A stretch of DNA of 5,301 bases, from contig JAKLQB010000568.1 in the NCBI GenBank assembly GCA_022013615.1, positions 1-5,301 of the forward strand, in the 5' to 3' direction. Of the stretch, positions 1 to 5,301 are shown piece by piece; position 1 is the first letter of the stretch; each line of letters begins with the position of its first letter. The notes beneath the pieces are model-generated. The model ran no database searches and was not told the origin of the DNA. It saw only the letters and a list, made by a program, of their open reading frames with translations. The stretch is from Desulfobacterales bacterium (GTDB lineage Bacteria > Desulfobacterota > DSM-4660 > Desulfatiglandales > Desulfatiglandaceae). The position numbers and the translations under genes were made by a program.

Positions 1-77
1 ACCGCGTGAACAAAAAGGGGTTCCAGGATGTCCCTGGTCACAGCAAGGCCATTGGAGCCCCTTTTTGTTCAAGCGGT
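1..77. repeat. Near-perfect inverted repeat within fdhA coding sequence at the window edge
   Basis: Arms at 1-24 and 54-77 are reverse complements at 22 of 24 positions. The mismatches fall opposite bases 6 and 21. One further pair (25 with 53) extends the stem, leaving a loop of about 27 bases. Both arms are read as fdhA codons: 54-77 encodes RLNKKGLQ-region residues 742-749, and 1-24 encodes residues 759-766. The left arm starts at base 1, so the repeat may continue beyond the window. It could be a true hairpin, or a fold-back artefact at a contig end. Confidence 0.7.
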
Positions 78-2298
78 CGAAATTTATTCCGTGGTAAATC
101 GGGGTGACCTGCGCAATCTCATCCATAATCTCGGCGCTCGAACCATAGGCCAAAGGATATCCCAGACGGGCGGCAACCTCTGAGATGATCTCCCAATCCA
201 ACTTGGCTTCCCCGGGCGGCTCCGTGGCCTTACGAACCCGCTGAACACGCCGCTCCGTGTTTGTAAAGGTCCCATCTTTCTCCGCAAAACTGGCTGCAGG
301 CAGCACCACGTCGGCCATTTGGGCTGTCTCTGTCAGGAAAAGATCTTGCACCACGAGGAGATCCAGTTTGGCCAAGGCCCTTCTGGCGTGCCATAGGTCA
401 GCCTCACTCAACATGGGGTTTTCCCCCACGATATACATGGCCTTTATTCTTCCCTCATGAGCCGCCTCGAACATTTCAGTGAGTGTAAGGCCTGGGTTTC
501 CGTCCAAGTCCTTCCCCCAGGCTTTCTCAAATTTGGACCTCACCGATTGTTCATTCACCCGCTGATAGCCCGGAAAGACATTAGGCAGTGCTCCCATATC
601 GCATGCCCCCTGGACGTTGTTCTGGCCGCGAAGGGGCGAGAATCCCGTTCCCCGTCTGCCCAGGTTTCCCGTCAGCATCAGCAGATTGGCAATGGCCTTG
701 ACGTTATCGGTTCCGGTTGTGTGCTGCGTGATCCCCATACCGTACAGCACCATTGCCCTCTTGGCCCGGGCAAACAGCATCGAGCTTTGCCGGATCTTTT
801 CGCTGGGGACTCCGGTGATTTCTTCCACCGCATCCAAAGTATATGGCTTTAGGGACTCAAGGAAAGAGCCAAAATCCTCGCAACGCTCTTCCACGAAGGT
901 CCTGTCGTAGAGCCCCTCCTGTATGATCTGCTGCATCATGCCGTTTAGGAGCGCCACATCGGTGCCGGGCAAATGATTTAGATGTACCTCCGCCATATCG
1001 CTTAACTCGATGGCACGGGGATCTGCCACTATCAGTTTTGCCTTATTTGATCTTACGACAAGCTTAATCTTCCTGCCGATGATGGGATGGCACTCCGTGG
1101 TGTTTGATCCTATGACAAACACGACGTCTGCATGATCGATATCCGAGATGGAATTGCTCATGGCGCCGTCGCCAAAGGCAGATAAGGCCGCAGCCACGGT
1201 GGAGGCATGACAGAGCCGGGCGCAGTGGTCCACATTGTTTGTCCCGAGAACCGCTCTTACAAACTTCTGTATGACATAATTGTCCTCGTTGGTGCACTTG
1301 GCCGAACTGAGCACCCCGATAGCATCTGGCCCGTGACGGTCAAGAATGCGAGCTAATCCCTTGGACACCCGTTCCAACGCTTCATCCCAGTCCGCTTCAC
1401 GAAAAGCCTCAAATATCTCACTTTGACTGACACCCTTGGGCGCGTCTTCTTTTCGAATCAGGGGGCGGGTCAGGCGATCCGGGTGATTGACAAAGTCTAT
1501 GCCATAGCGACCCTTTACACACAGCCCTCCCTTATTGACAGGGCTCTCATAGTCTCCCCTCACCTGCACGATTTTCTGTCCGCGAATTCCCAGATAGAGT
1601 GAGCAACCTACCCCACAGTAAGGACATATGGTCTTGACCTCTCTTTGAGCAGGGATCACATGTTTGGGCATCAACGCACCTGTGGGGCACCGTGCCACGC
1701 ACTCCCCACAGCTCTGGCACACGGACTGGGCTATGGGTTTGAGTTCAAACGGTCCGATCTGGGTATTGTACCCTCGGAAGGCAAAATCTATGGCCCCCAG
1801 CCCTACGATCTCATGACATGCCCTGACGCATTTTCCGCATAGGATGCACTTGTTAGGATCGATATCAAAGGCGGGGTTAGATGTATCTGTTGGCCTTATC
1901 AAAGGTTCCCGGCGAAGCCGATCTATTGACCTTTTTTCAACCCCCAGATATCTGGCCACCTTTAGAAGCTCACATTCTTGGCTTTTGTCGCAGACAAGGC
2001 AGTCAGTTGGATGGTTAGCAATGGCAAGCTCCACGATGGATCGTCGAATACTTTGAATCTCATCGGTCTCCGTGTGGATAATCATTCCCTCCTCCACGGG
2101 GGTGGTGCATGAAGTTGGAAGGCCGCGCATGCCCTCGATTTGAACGATACACAAGCGACAGGCCCCATATGGTTTTAGGTCCGGATCATGACAGAGGGTT
2201 GGCACGTAGATACCTGCCTTCTGAATTGCTTCCAGGACCGTTGACCCTTTGGGAGTCGTTGTCTCCCGACCATCGATAATGAGTTTGATTTTCTTCAC
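1..2298 (-). CDS. fdhA: Formate dehydrogenase catalytic (alpha) subunit, NuoG-like N-terminus, Cys-type; 3' end outside window
   Basis: This subunit interconverts formate and CO2 at a Mo- or W-bis-MGD centre. The frame stays open for 766 codons from a GTG start and runs off the window. The GTG is chosen because AGGAGG lies 8 bases upstream. Domains in order: a NuoG-type [2Fe-2S] domain (C36, C47, C50, C64); a His-Cys [4Fe-4S] motif (H96, C100, C103, C109); two ferredoxin [4Fe-4S] motifs (C151/154/157/161 and C194/197/200/204); the proximal [4Fe-4S] of the molybdopterin family (C225, C228, C232, C260, then K262); and the catalytic domain. The active-site residue is C363 in ARLCHAS (codon TGT at 1210-1212), where many relatives carry selenocysteine. 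Family-typical segments RGQNNVQGACDMG (about residue 555), GENPMLSEAD (about 624) and FAEKDGTFTNTERR (about 670) support a formate dehydrogenase. There is no Tat signal, so it is cytoplasmic. Relatives are about 900 residues, so roughly 130 C-terminal residues (MGD-binding domain) are missing. The last few residues may be frameshifted. Confidence 0.93.
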   Translation of the reverse strand, partial: MKKIKLIIDGRETTTPKGSTVLEAIQKAGIYVPTLCHDPDLKPYGACRLCIVQIEGMRGLPTSCTTPVEEGMIIHTETDEIQSIRRSIVELAIANHPTDCLVCDKSQECELLKVARYLGVEKRSIDRLRREPLIRPTDTSNPAFDIDPNKCILCGKCVRACHEIVGLGAIDFAFRGYNTQIGPFELKPIAQSVCQSCGECVARCPTGALMPKHVIPAQREVKTICPYCGVGCSLYLGIRGQKIVQVRGDYESPVNKGGLCVKGRYGIDFVNHPDRLTRPLIRKEDAPKGVSQSEIFEAFREADWDEALERVSKGLARILDRHGPDAIGVLSSAKCTNEDNYVIQKFVRAVLGTNNVDHCARLCHASTVAAALSAFGDGAMSNSISDIDHADVVFVIGSNTTECHPIIGRKIKLVVRSNKAKLIVADPRAIELSDMAEVHLNHLPGTDVALLNGMMQQIIQEGLYDRTFVEERCEDFGSFLESLKPYTLDAVEEITGVPSEKIRQSSMLFARAKRAMVLYGMGITQHTTGTDNVKAIANLLMLTGNLGRRGTGFSPLRGQNNVQGACDMGALPNVFPGYQRVNEQSVRSKFEKAWGKDLDGNPGLTLTEMFEAAHEGRIKAMYIVGENPMLSEADLWHARRALAKLDLLVVQDLFLTETAQMADVVLPAASFAEKDGTFTNTERRVQRVRKATEPPGEAKLDWEIISEVAARLGYPLAYGSSAEIMDEIAQVTPIYHGINFDRLNKKGLQWPCCDQGHPGTPFCSRG

Positions 2299-2306
2299 GG
2301 GTTTTC

Positions 2307-2312
2307 CCTCCT
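2307..2312 (-). promoter_or_regulatory. fdhA ribosome-binding site AGGAGG, supports the GTG start
   Basis: AGGAGG within AAAAAAGGAGGG lies 8 bases before the GTG at 2298. The protein from that GTG begins directly with the beta-strand KKIKLIIDG of the [2Fe-2S] domain, as expected for a NuoG-like N-terminus. The rest of the 58-base nuoF-fdhA gap shows no promoter or terminator. Confidence 0.85.
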
Positions 2313-2356
2313 TTTTTCAGCAGGATTCGGGGGCTTCCGCAGGACGCATTCTCGCT

Positions 2357-4207
2357 TTAGTGGATGACTACCGCGTCGAATTTACAAGCCTGGTAACAGA
2401 CGCCACATTTTGTACACTTTTCCTGGTCGATAACATGGGGCTGTTTTTTTTCGCCAGTGGCCGCCTGGGCAGGACACTTGAGGGCGCAGGCCATGCAGCC
2501 GTTGCATTTCTCAGGATCGATCTCGTAGTAAAATAACGGCTTGCACACGCCGGCAGGGCATTTCTTGTCGGCGACGTGGGTCTCGTATTCGGAGCGGAAG
2601 TAGCGCAAAGTTGTCTGCACCGGATTAGGTGCGGTTTGACCCAGCCCACAGAGTGAACCTTTTTTGACAGTCTCGCTCAGGTCTTCCAGGAGTTCCAGGT
2701 CTCCAACTTCTCCCCGCCCCTCGCAGATATCCTCGAGAATATCTAACATTTGCTTGGTCCCCAGCCGGCAGGGCATGCACTTGCCGCAGGATTCCGACTG
2801 GGTGAAATCCAGAAAGTATCGGGCTATGTCCACCATGCAGGTATCCTCGTCCATCACTACCATACCGCCAGAACCCATAATTGAGCCGGCTTCAGCCAGC
2901 GATTCGTAATCCACTGGAAGGTCACGGAGGCTCATCGGAATGCACCCACCGGAAGGTCCCCCGGTCTGTACAGCCTTGAGTTCCTTTCCCTTTGGGCCGC
3001 CCCCTCCGATCTCATCGATGATCACACCCAGTTTGATTCCCATGGGAACCTCGATCAGGCCTGTCCGGTTTATCTTGCCAGCCAGGGCGAATGTCTTGGT
3101 ACCACGACTCTTCTCTGTCCCATAGCTTGCAAACCACTTCGCACCACGTTCAAGGATGGCAGAGACGTTGCTTAGCGTCTCCACATTGTTAATGTTTGTG
3201 GGTTTTTCCCAGAGGCCCTCCTGTGCCGGAAAAGGCGGGCGAGAGCGAGGCATGCCCCGACCCCCCTGGATAGATGCCATCAGGGCCGTCTCTTCCCCGC
3301 AGACAAAGGCCCCTGCGCCCTCCTTGATGTGGATTTGAAAGGCGAAGCGGCTTCCCATGATGTTTTTGCCCAAAAACCCATATTCGTCCAACTGCGCCAG
3401 GGCCGACTCGATCCGCTGGATTGCCAAAGGATATTCCGCCCGAATGTATACGTAACCCTCTTGGGCACCGATGGCATATGCCCCGATGAGCATCCCTTCC
3501 AGAACCGCATGAGGGTCTCCTTCCAGGAGTGACCGGTCCATAAAGGCACCGGGATCACCCTCATCTGCATTGCAGATGATGTACTTGCTCCCGCTCAATG
3601 CGTTCCTTGCGAATGCCCATTTCACGCCTGTGGGAAACCCGGCTCCCCCGCGCCCTCGTAGTCCGGAGTCCTTGATTTCCTGAATCACCTCCTCCGGGTT
3701 CATCGAAAGGGCTCTCTGGAGCCCACTATAGCCACCCCGGGCGATATAATGATCGATGTTTTCAGGATCGATCAGGCCACAGTTGCGTAAAGCGATACGC
3801 ACCTGGGGTCGGATCATGGGGAGTTCAGAGAAACGAGGAATCCCTTCTATTGTTTCTTCTCCCAGCGAGCACAACGCCCGCCGGGGTTTTGGATCATCGT
3901 CTAAAAGATAGCTTGAAAGTATCTCCTCGGTTCTCGCGGGTGTCAGGTTTCCGTAATAGATGAACGGCCGCCCGGGCTTTCGAACGGCCATGAGGGGCTC
4001 TACGTAGCACATACCAATGCATCCCACCTGTAGGATGCGGCCCAATATATTCATCCGCCTGAGTGCATGTTTTGCAGCTTCAAGCACCTCTTGAGCACCG
4101 GAGGCCCTTCCGCAGGTTCCCATTCCAATAAGGATAAGGGGTTGTGGAAGATTCTCCAGCAAATGCCATTGTCTGTCTGCCTTGGCCTTTATAGAGGTGA
4201 AATCCAT
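2357..4207 (-). CDS. nuoF: NuoF/HydB/HndC-type NADH dehydrogenase flavoprotein subunit with C-terminal double [4Fe-4S] ferredoxin domain
   Basis: This is the NAD(H)- and FMN-binding subunit of the complex, 616 residues. The start at 4207 is preferred because GGAGG sits 5 bases upstream. An ATG at 4222 would add five residues and overlap the nuoE stop as ATGA, but has no good ribosome site. Domains: an N-terminal thioredoxin-like [2Fe-2S] domain with C32, C63 and C67; the FMN/NADH fold with GLRGRGGAGFPTG (182-194), CNADEGDPGAFMDR (212-225), GAGAFVCGEETAL (297-309) and PTNINNVETL (336-345); an SLBB domain at about 370-425; the N3-type [4Fe-4S] with C474, C477, C480 and C520; and a ferredoxin tail with C568/571/574/578 and C598/601/604/608. 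The tail and the CPAGVC motif (550-555) are typical of HydB/HndC proteins and absent from complex I NuoF. It sits between nuoE and fdhA, so it is the NADH module of a formate dehydrogenase. A hydrogenase partner is less likely because no [FeFe] H-cluster gene is visible. Confidence 0.95.
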   Translation of the reverse strand: MDFTSIKAKADRQWHLLENLPQPLILIGMGTCGRASGAQEVLEAAKHALRRMNILGRILQVGCIGMCYVEPLMAVRKPGRPFIYYGNLTPARTEEILSSYLLDDDPKPRRALCSLGEETIEGIPRFSELPMIRPQVRIALRNCGLIDPENIDHYIARGGYSGLQRALSMNPEEVIQEIKDSGLRGRGGAGFPTGVKWAFARNALSGSKYIICNADEGDPGAFMDRSLLEGDPHAVLEGMLIGAYAIGAQEGYVYIRAEYPLAIQRIESALAQLDEYGFLGKNIMGSRFAFQIHIKEGAGAFVCGEETALMASIQGGRGMPRSRPPFPAQEGLWEKPTNINNVETLSNVSAILERGAKWFASYGTEKSRGTKTFALAGKINRTGLIEVPMGIKLGVIIDEIGGGGPKGKELKAVQTGGPSGGCIPMSLRDLPVDYESLAEAGSIMGSGGMVVMDEDTCMVDIARYFLDFTQSESCGKCMPCRLGTKQMLDILEDICEGRGEVGDLELLEDLSETVKKGSLCGLGQTAPNPVQTTLRYFRSEYETHVADKKCPAGVCKPLFYYEIDPEKCNGCMACALKCPAQAATGEKKQPHVIDQEKCTKCGVCYQACKFDAVVIH

Positions 4208-4212
4208 GATAA

Positions 4213-4217
4213 CCTCC
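4213..4217 (-). promoter_or_regulatory. nuoF ribosome-binding site GGAGG, decides the start
   Basis: GGAGG followed by TT is 5 bases before the ATG at 4207 and overlaps the end of the nuoE frame. The upstream in-frame ATG at 4222 has only AAAGAG directly in front of it, so 4207 is preferred. The site begins just after the nuoE stop, which suggests translational coupling. Confidence 0.75.
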
Positions 4218-4218
4218 G

Positions 4219-4761
4219 TCATCTCTTTGTTATGGGCTTATCTGTCTCAGCACCGTTTGCCTTTTCCTGAATATCTTCCAGGACTTCTCGGGTCTTCGCT
4301 GGATTCATTCGACCTTTAACTGAATCATCAACCAACACTACCGGCGCCAGTGCACAGGAGCCAAAGCAGGCAACGGTCTCCAGCGTAAACAGCCTATCCT
4401 CAGTAGTCTCTCCTGGAGCCAATTGAAATCTGATTTCGATATCTTCTAAGATCCGATCTGATCCCTTCACATGGCAGGCTGTCCCTCTACATACCCGGAT
4501 TATGTGCTTTCCCGCCGGATGAAAGCGAAACTGTTCATAGAAGGTTGCCACCCCGAACACGGTGGCCGTCGGTAATCTCGTCAGATGGGCTATCTCCACA
4601 AGCGCCCTTTCGGGCAGATAGCCCAATGTGCGCTGAACTCTCTGAAGCATTGGGATTAGTTCATCAGACCTTCCCTCAAATTCCGTCTTTATCTCTGAGA
4701 GTGCCCCTTCAACCTCTGGTGTGTCCTCAGCAAACTGGACTTTGGATGTGCTCCGCTCCAT
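4219..4761 (-). CDS. nuoE: NuoE/HndA-type [2Fe-2S] thioredoxin-like subunit
   Basis: This is the small electron-transfer subunit that pairs with NuoF next to the FMN. The 180-residue protein has the usual family layout: a helical N-terminal bundle (about 15-75, with LIPMLQRVQRTLGYLP and VFGVATFYEQF typical of the family) followed by a thioredoxin-like [2Fe-2S] domain. All four cluster ligands are present: C91 and C96 in RVCRGTACHVKG, and C132 and C136 in VACFGSCALAP. The ATG at 4761 is supported by AAAGGAGG ending 9 bases upstream. The stop at 4219-4221 lies just before nuoF, indicating co-transcription and probably coupled translation. The C-terminal tail after about residue 165 is polar and not conserved-looking. 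There is no signal peptide or membrane segment, so it is cytoplasmic. In bifurcating enzymes the equivalent subunit (HydC, HndA) takes one electron from the flavin; whether that happens here depends on the complex. Confidence 0.95.
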   Translation of the reverse strand: MERSTSKVQFAEDTPEVEGALSEIKTEFEGRSDELIPMLQRVQRTLGYLPERALVEIAHLTRLPTATVFGVATFYEQFRFHPAGKHIIRVCRGTACHVKGSDRILEDIEIRFQLAPGETTEDRLFTLETVACFGSCALAPVVLVDDSVKGRMNPAKTREVLEDIQEKANGAETDKPITKR

Positions 4762-4770
4762 GTGTTCCGT

Positions 4771-4778
4771 CCTCCTTT
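4771..4778 (-). promoter_or_regulatory. nuoE ribosome-binding site AAAGGAGG
   Basis: This strong Shine-Dalgarno is 9 bases before the ATG at 4761 and fixes the nuoE start. Most of it lies inside the right half of the adjacent palindrome. Confidence 0.85.
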
Positions 4779-4788
4779 GATCAAAGGA
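4773..4788 (-). repeat. Perfect 16-bp palindrome overlapping the nuoE Shine-Dalgarno
   Basis: TCCTTTGATCAAAGGA reads the same on both strands. In the RNA, the TCCTTT half can pair with AAAGGA around a GATC loop and so cover most of the nuoE ribosome site AAAGGAGG (4778-4771). As DNA it could instead be an operator for a dimeric regulator. Confidence 0.6.
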
Positions 4789-4867
4789 TGCTCCACCTCA
4801 AACTGGCCTACCTGTATGTATCTGCATCCAGACATATGAGTCTTGAGGCTTCGGGATGCACTACGCG

Positions 4868-5301
4868 CTACCAGGCTTCCCGCTCGAGACGTTTGTATAT
4901 AAACATGAGTTGCTTTTGGGTGAGTTCCCCCACATTTTGTTTGATCCACTTTAAGTCTCCCGAGACAATGGCTGCCTTGGCTCTGCGGGAAAGATTATAG
5001 CCATCTAAAGCATCAGATCCCGTTTCCATTAAATCGCGCCAGAAATCGGCGTCTTGGGAGGTCCTGTCCAGCACCCGTATCACCTCTTGCTTTTGGATAA
5101 GCCTTCCCTTTTCAGTATCGACAATGAGTTTTTCCATGGAGGCCTCTTTCTTCTTTTTTAGGGCTCCTTCGACGGCTCCTTTAAACTCATCCTCGGTGAA
5201 GGGCTTACGTATGTATTCAAAAACTCCTATCTTCACTGAATTGACGGCCGTTGATACGCTCGGGTATCCAGTGATGATAATTGCCTCAGTCTCGGGCTGC
5301 C
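4868..5301 (-). CDS. Response regulator, 5' partial: receiver-domain C-terminus plus non-DNA-binding helical C-terminal module
   Basis: The gene enters from the right edge with an open frame whose first full codon ends at 5299; 143 residues are visible and it ends with TAG at 4868-4870. Residues 5-45 are the end of a CheY-like receiver: strand beta-4 with the switch Thr in AIIITGYPS (T10), the aromatic switch position (Y29 in VFEYIRKPF), and the invariant Lys-Pro of beta-5 (K32-P33). The phosphoryl-accepting Asp would lie upstream, outside the window. A basic helix (GALKKKKEA) links to a tail of about 85 residues with no helix-turn-helix, AAA+ or output enzyme motif. The tail ends in a compact helical segment with DFWRDLM (85-91), AKAAIVSGDLKWI and a terminal KRLEREAW. 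A GTG at 5236 is not the real start because the receiver sequence continues upstream of it. It precedes nuoE in the same orientation, so it may be co-transcribed and may signal by protein contact. Its target is unknown. Confidence 0.88.
   Translation of the reverse strand, partial: QPETEAIIITGYPSVSTAVNSVKIGVFEYIRKPFTEDEFKGAVEGALKKKKEASMEKLIVDTEKGRLIQKQEVIRVLDRTSQDADFWRDLMETGSDALDGYNLSRRAKAAIVSGDLKWIKQNVGELTQKQLMFIYKRLEREAW

Larger units (their letters stand above)
4762..4867 (-). promoter_or_regulatory. nuoE leader with competing hairpins around the ribosome-binding site (candidate cis-regulatory RNA)
   Basis: This 106-base gap between the response regulator and nuoE is rich in complementary segments. 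In transcript order: TGCATCC (4860-4854); an imperfect hairpin with outer arms 4848-4839 and 4804-4796 and an inner stem 4836-4829/4824-4815 closed by a four-base loop; GGATGCA (4829-4823); GCATCC (4791-4786); and a perfect 16-base palindrome (4788-4773) whose right half is part of the Shine-Dalgarno. No U-tract follows the hairpins, so they are not a Rho-independent terminator. I see no convincing -35/-10 or sigma-54 promoter, which fits read-through from the upstream gene. A regulatory role is inferred only from pairing. Confidence 0.4.

Noticed and set aside
1..77. Rho-independent terminator or transposon end at the inverted repeat
   Set aside because: The repeat lies inside conserved fdhA codons, its A/T run is within the stem and not after it, and no transposase or target duplication is visible.
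457..910. Plus-strand open frames of 131 and 97 codons
   Set aside because: They lie antisense to conserved fdhA codons, have no ribosome site and show no recognisable domain; the minus-strand frame explains this region completely.
2299..2356. Promoter or terminator between nuoF and fdhA
   Set aside because: The 58 bases contain only a strong Shine-Dalgarno; no -35/-10 pair or stable stem with a T-tract was found.
2249..2536. Plus-strand open frame of 95 codons across the fdhA start and nuoF end
   Set aside because: It is antisense to the ferredoxin-motif coding region and has no family resemblance or ribosome site.
1..4761. Hydrogenase (Hnd/Hyd) operon instead of formate dehydrogenase
   Set aside because: The catalytic subunit has the ARLCHAS active site and molybdopterin-family motifs, not the H-cluster cysteine motifs of [FeFe] hydrogenase.
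4776..4785. TTTGATCAAA as an FNR/CRP-type operator
   Set aside because: FNR sites are TTGAT-N4-ATCAA; here the half sites are fused with no spacer, and the position on the Shine-Dalgarno fits RNA pairing at least as well.
4545..5000. Plus-strand open frame of 151 codons across nuoE, its leader and the response regulator
   Set aside because: It covers two well-supported minus-strand genes, and its translation has no domain-like pattern.

Overview
The window is a single block of minus-strand genes. Reading from the right edge to the left, it holds the 3' part of a response-regulator gene (4868-5301), then a NuoE-type [2Fe-2S] subunit (4219-4761), a NuoF/HydB-type NADH-oxidizing flavoprotein (2357-4207), and a large molybdopterin formate dehydrogenase catalytic subunit with a NuoG-like iron-sulfur N-terminus (1-2298). 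The last gene is cut off by the left edge of the window. Both outer genes are incomplete, so this is an interior piece of a longer locus or a short contig.

The three enzyme genes form a tight transcription unit. The nuoE stop lies 11 bases before the preferred nuoF start, and 58 bases separate nuoF from fdhA. Each gene has a strong GGAGG-type Shine-Dalgarno. Together they encode a soluble, cytoplasmic NAD(H)-linked formate dehydrogenase: formate/CO2 chemistry at a Mo/W-bis-MGD centre in FdhA, an electron wire through the Fe-S clusters of FdhA and NuoE, and NAD(H) exchange at the FMN of NuoF. The C-terminal double-[4Fe-4S] extension of NuoF resembles that of electron-bifurcating hydrogenases (HydB, HndC). 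A ferredoxin-coupled (bifurcating or confurcating) enzyme is therefore possible, though sequence alone cannot prove it. The FdhA active site uses Cys, not selenocysteine.

The gene content, moderate GC and protein style fit an anaerobe such as a sulfate-reducing or syntrophic member of the Desulfobacterota, or another anaerobe with this enzyme class. This is inference from family resemblance only.

The points of most interest are four. The short leader before nuoE has mutually exclusive pairings around the ribosome-binding site. The response regulator has no DNA-binding domain and instead a conserved-looking alpha-helical C-terminal module. A near-perfect 24-bp inverted repeat lies in the fdhA coding region exactly at the left edge of the window. 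Near that edge there is also a probable one-base homopolymer frameshift. No RNA genes, insertion sequences, CRISPR arrays or plus-strand genes are supported.
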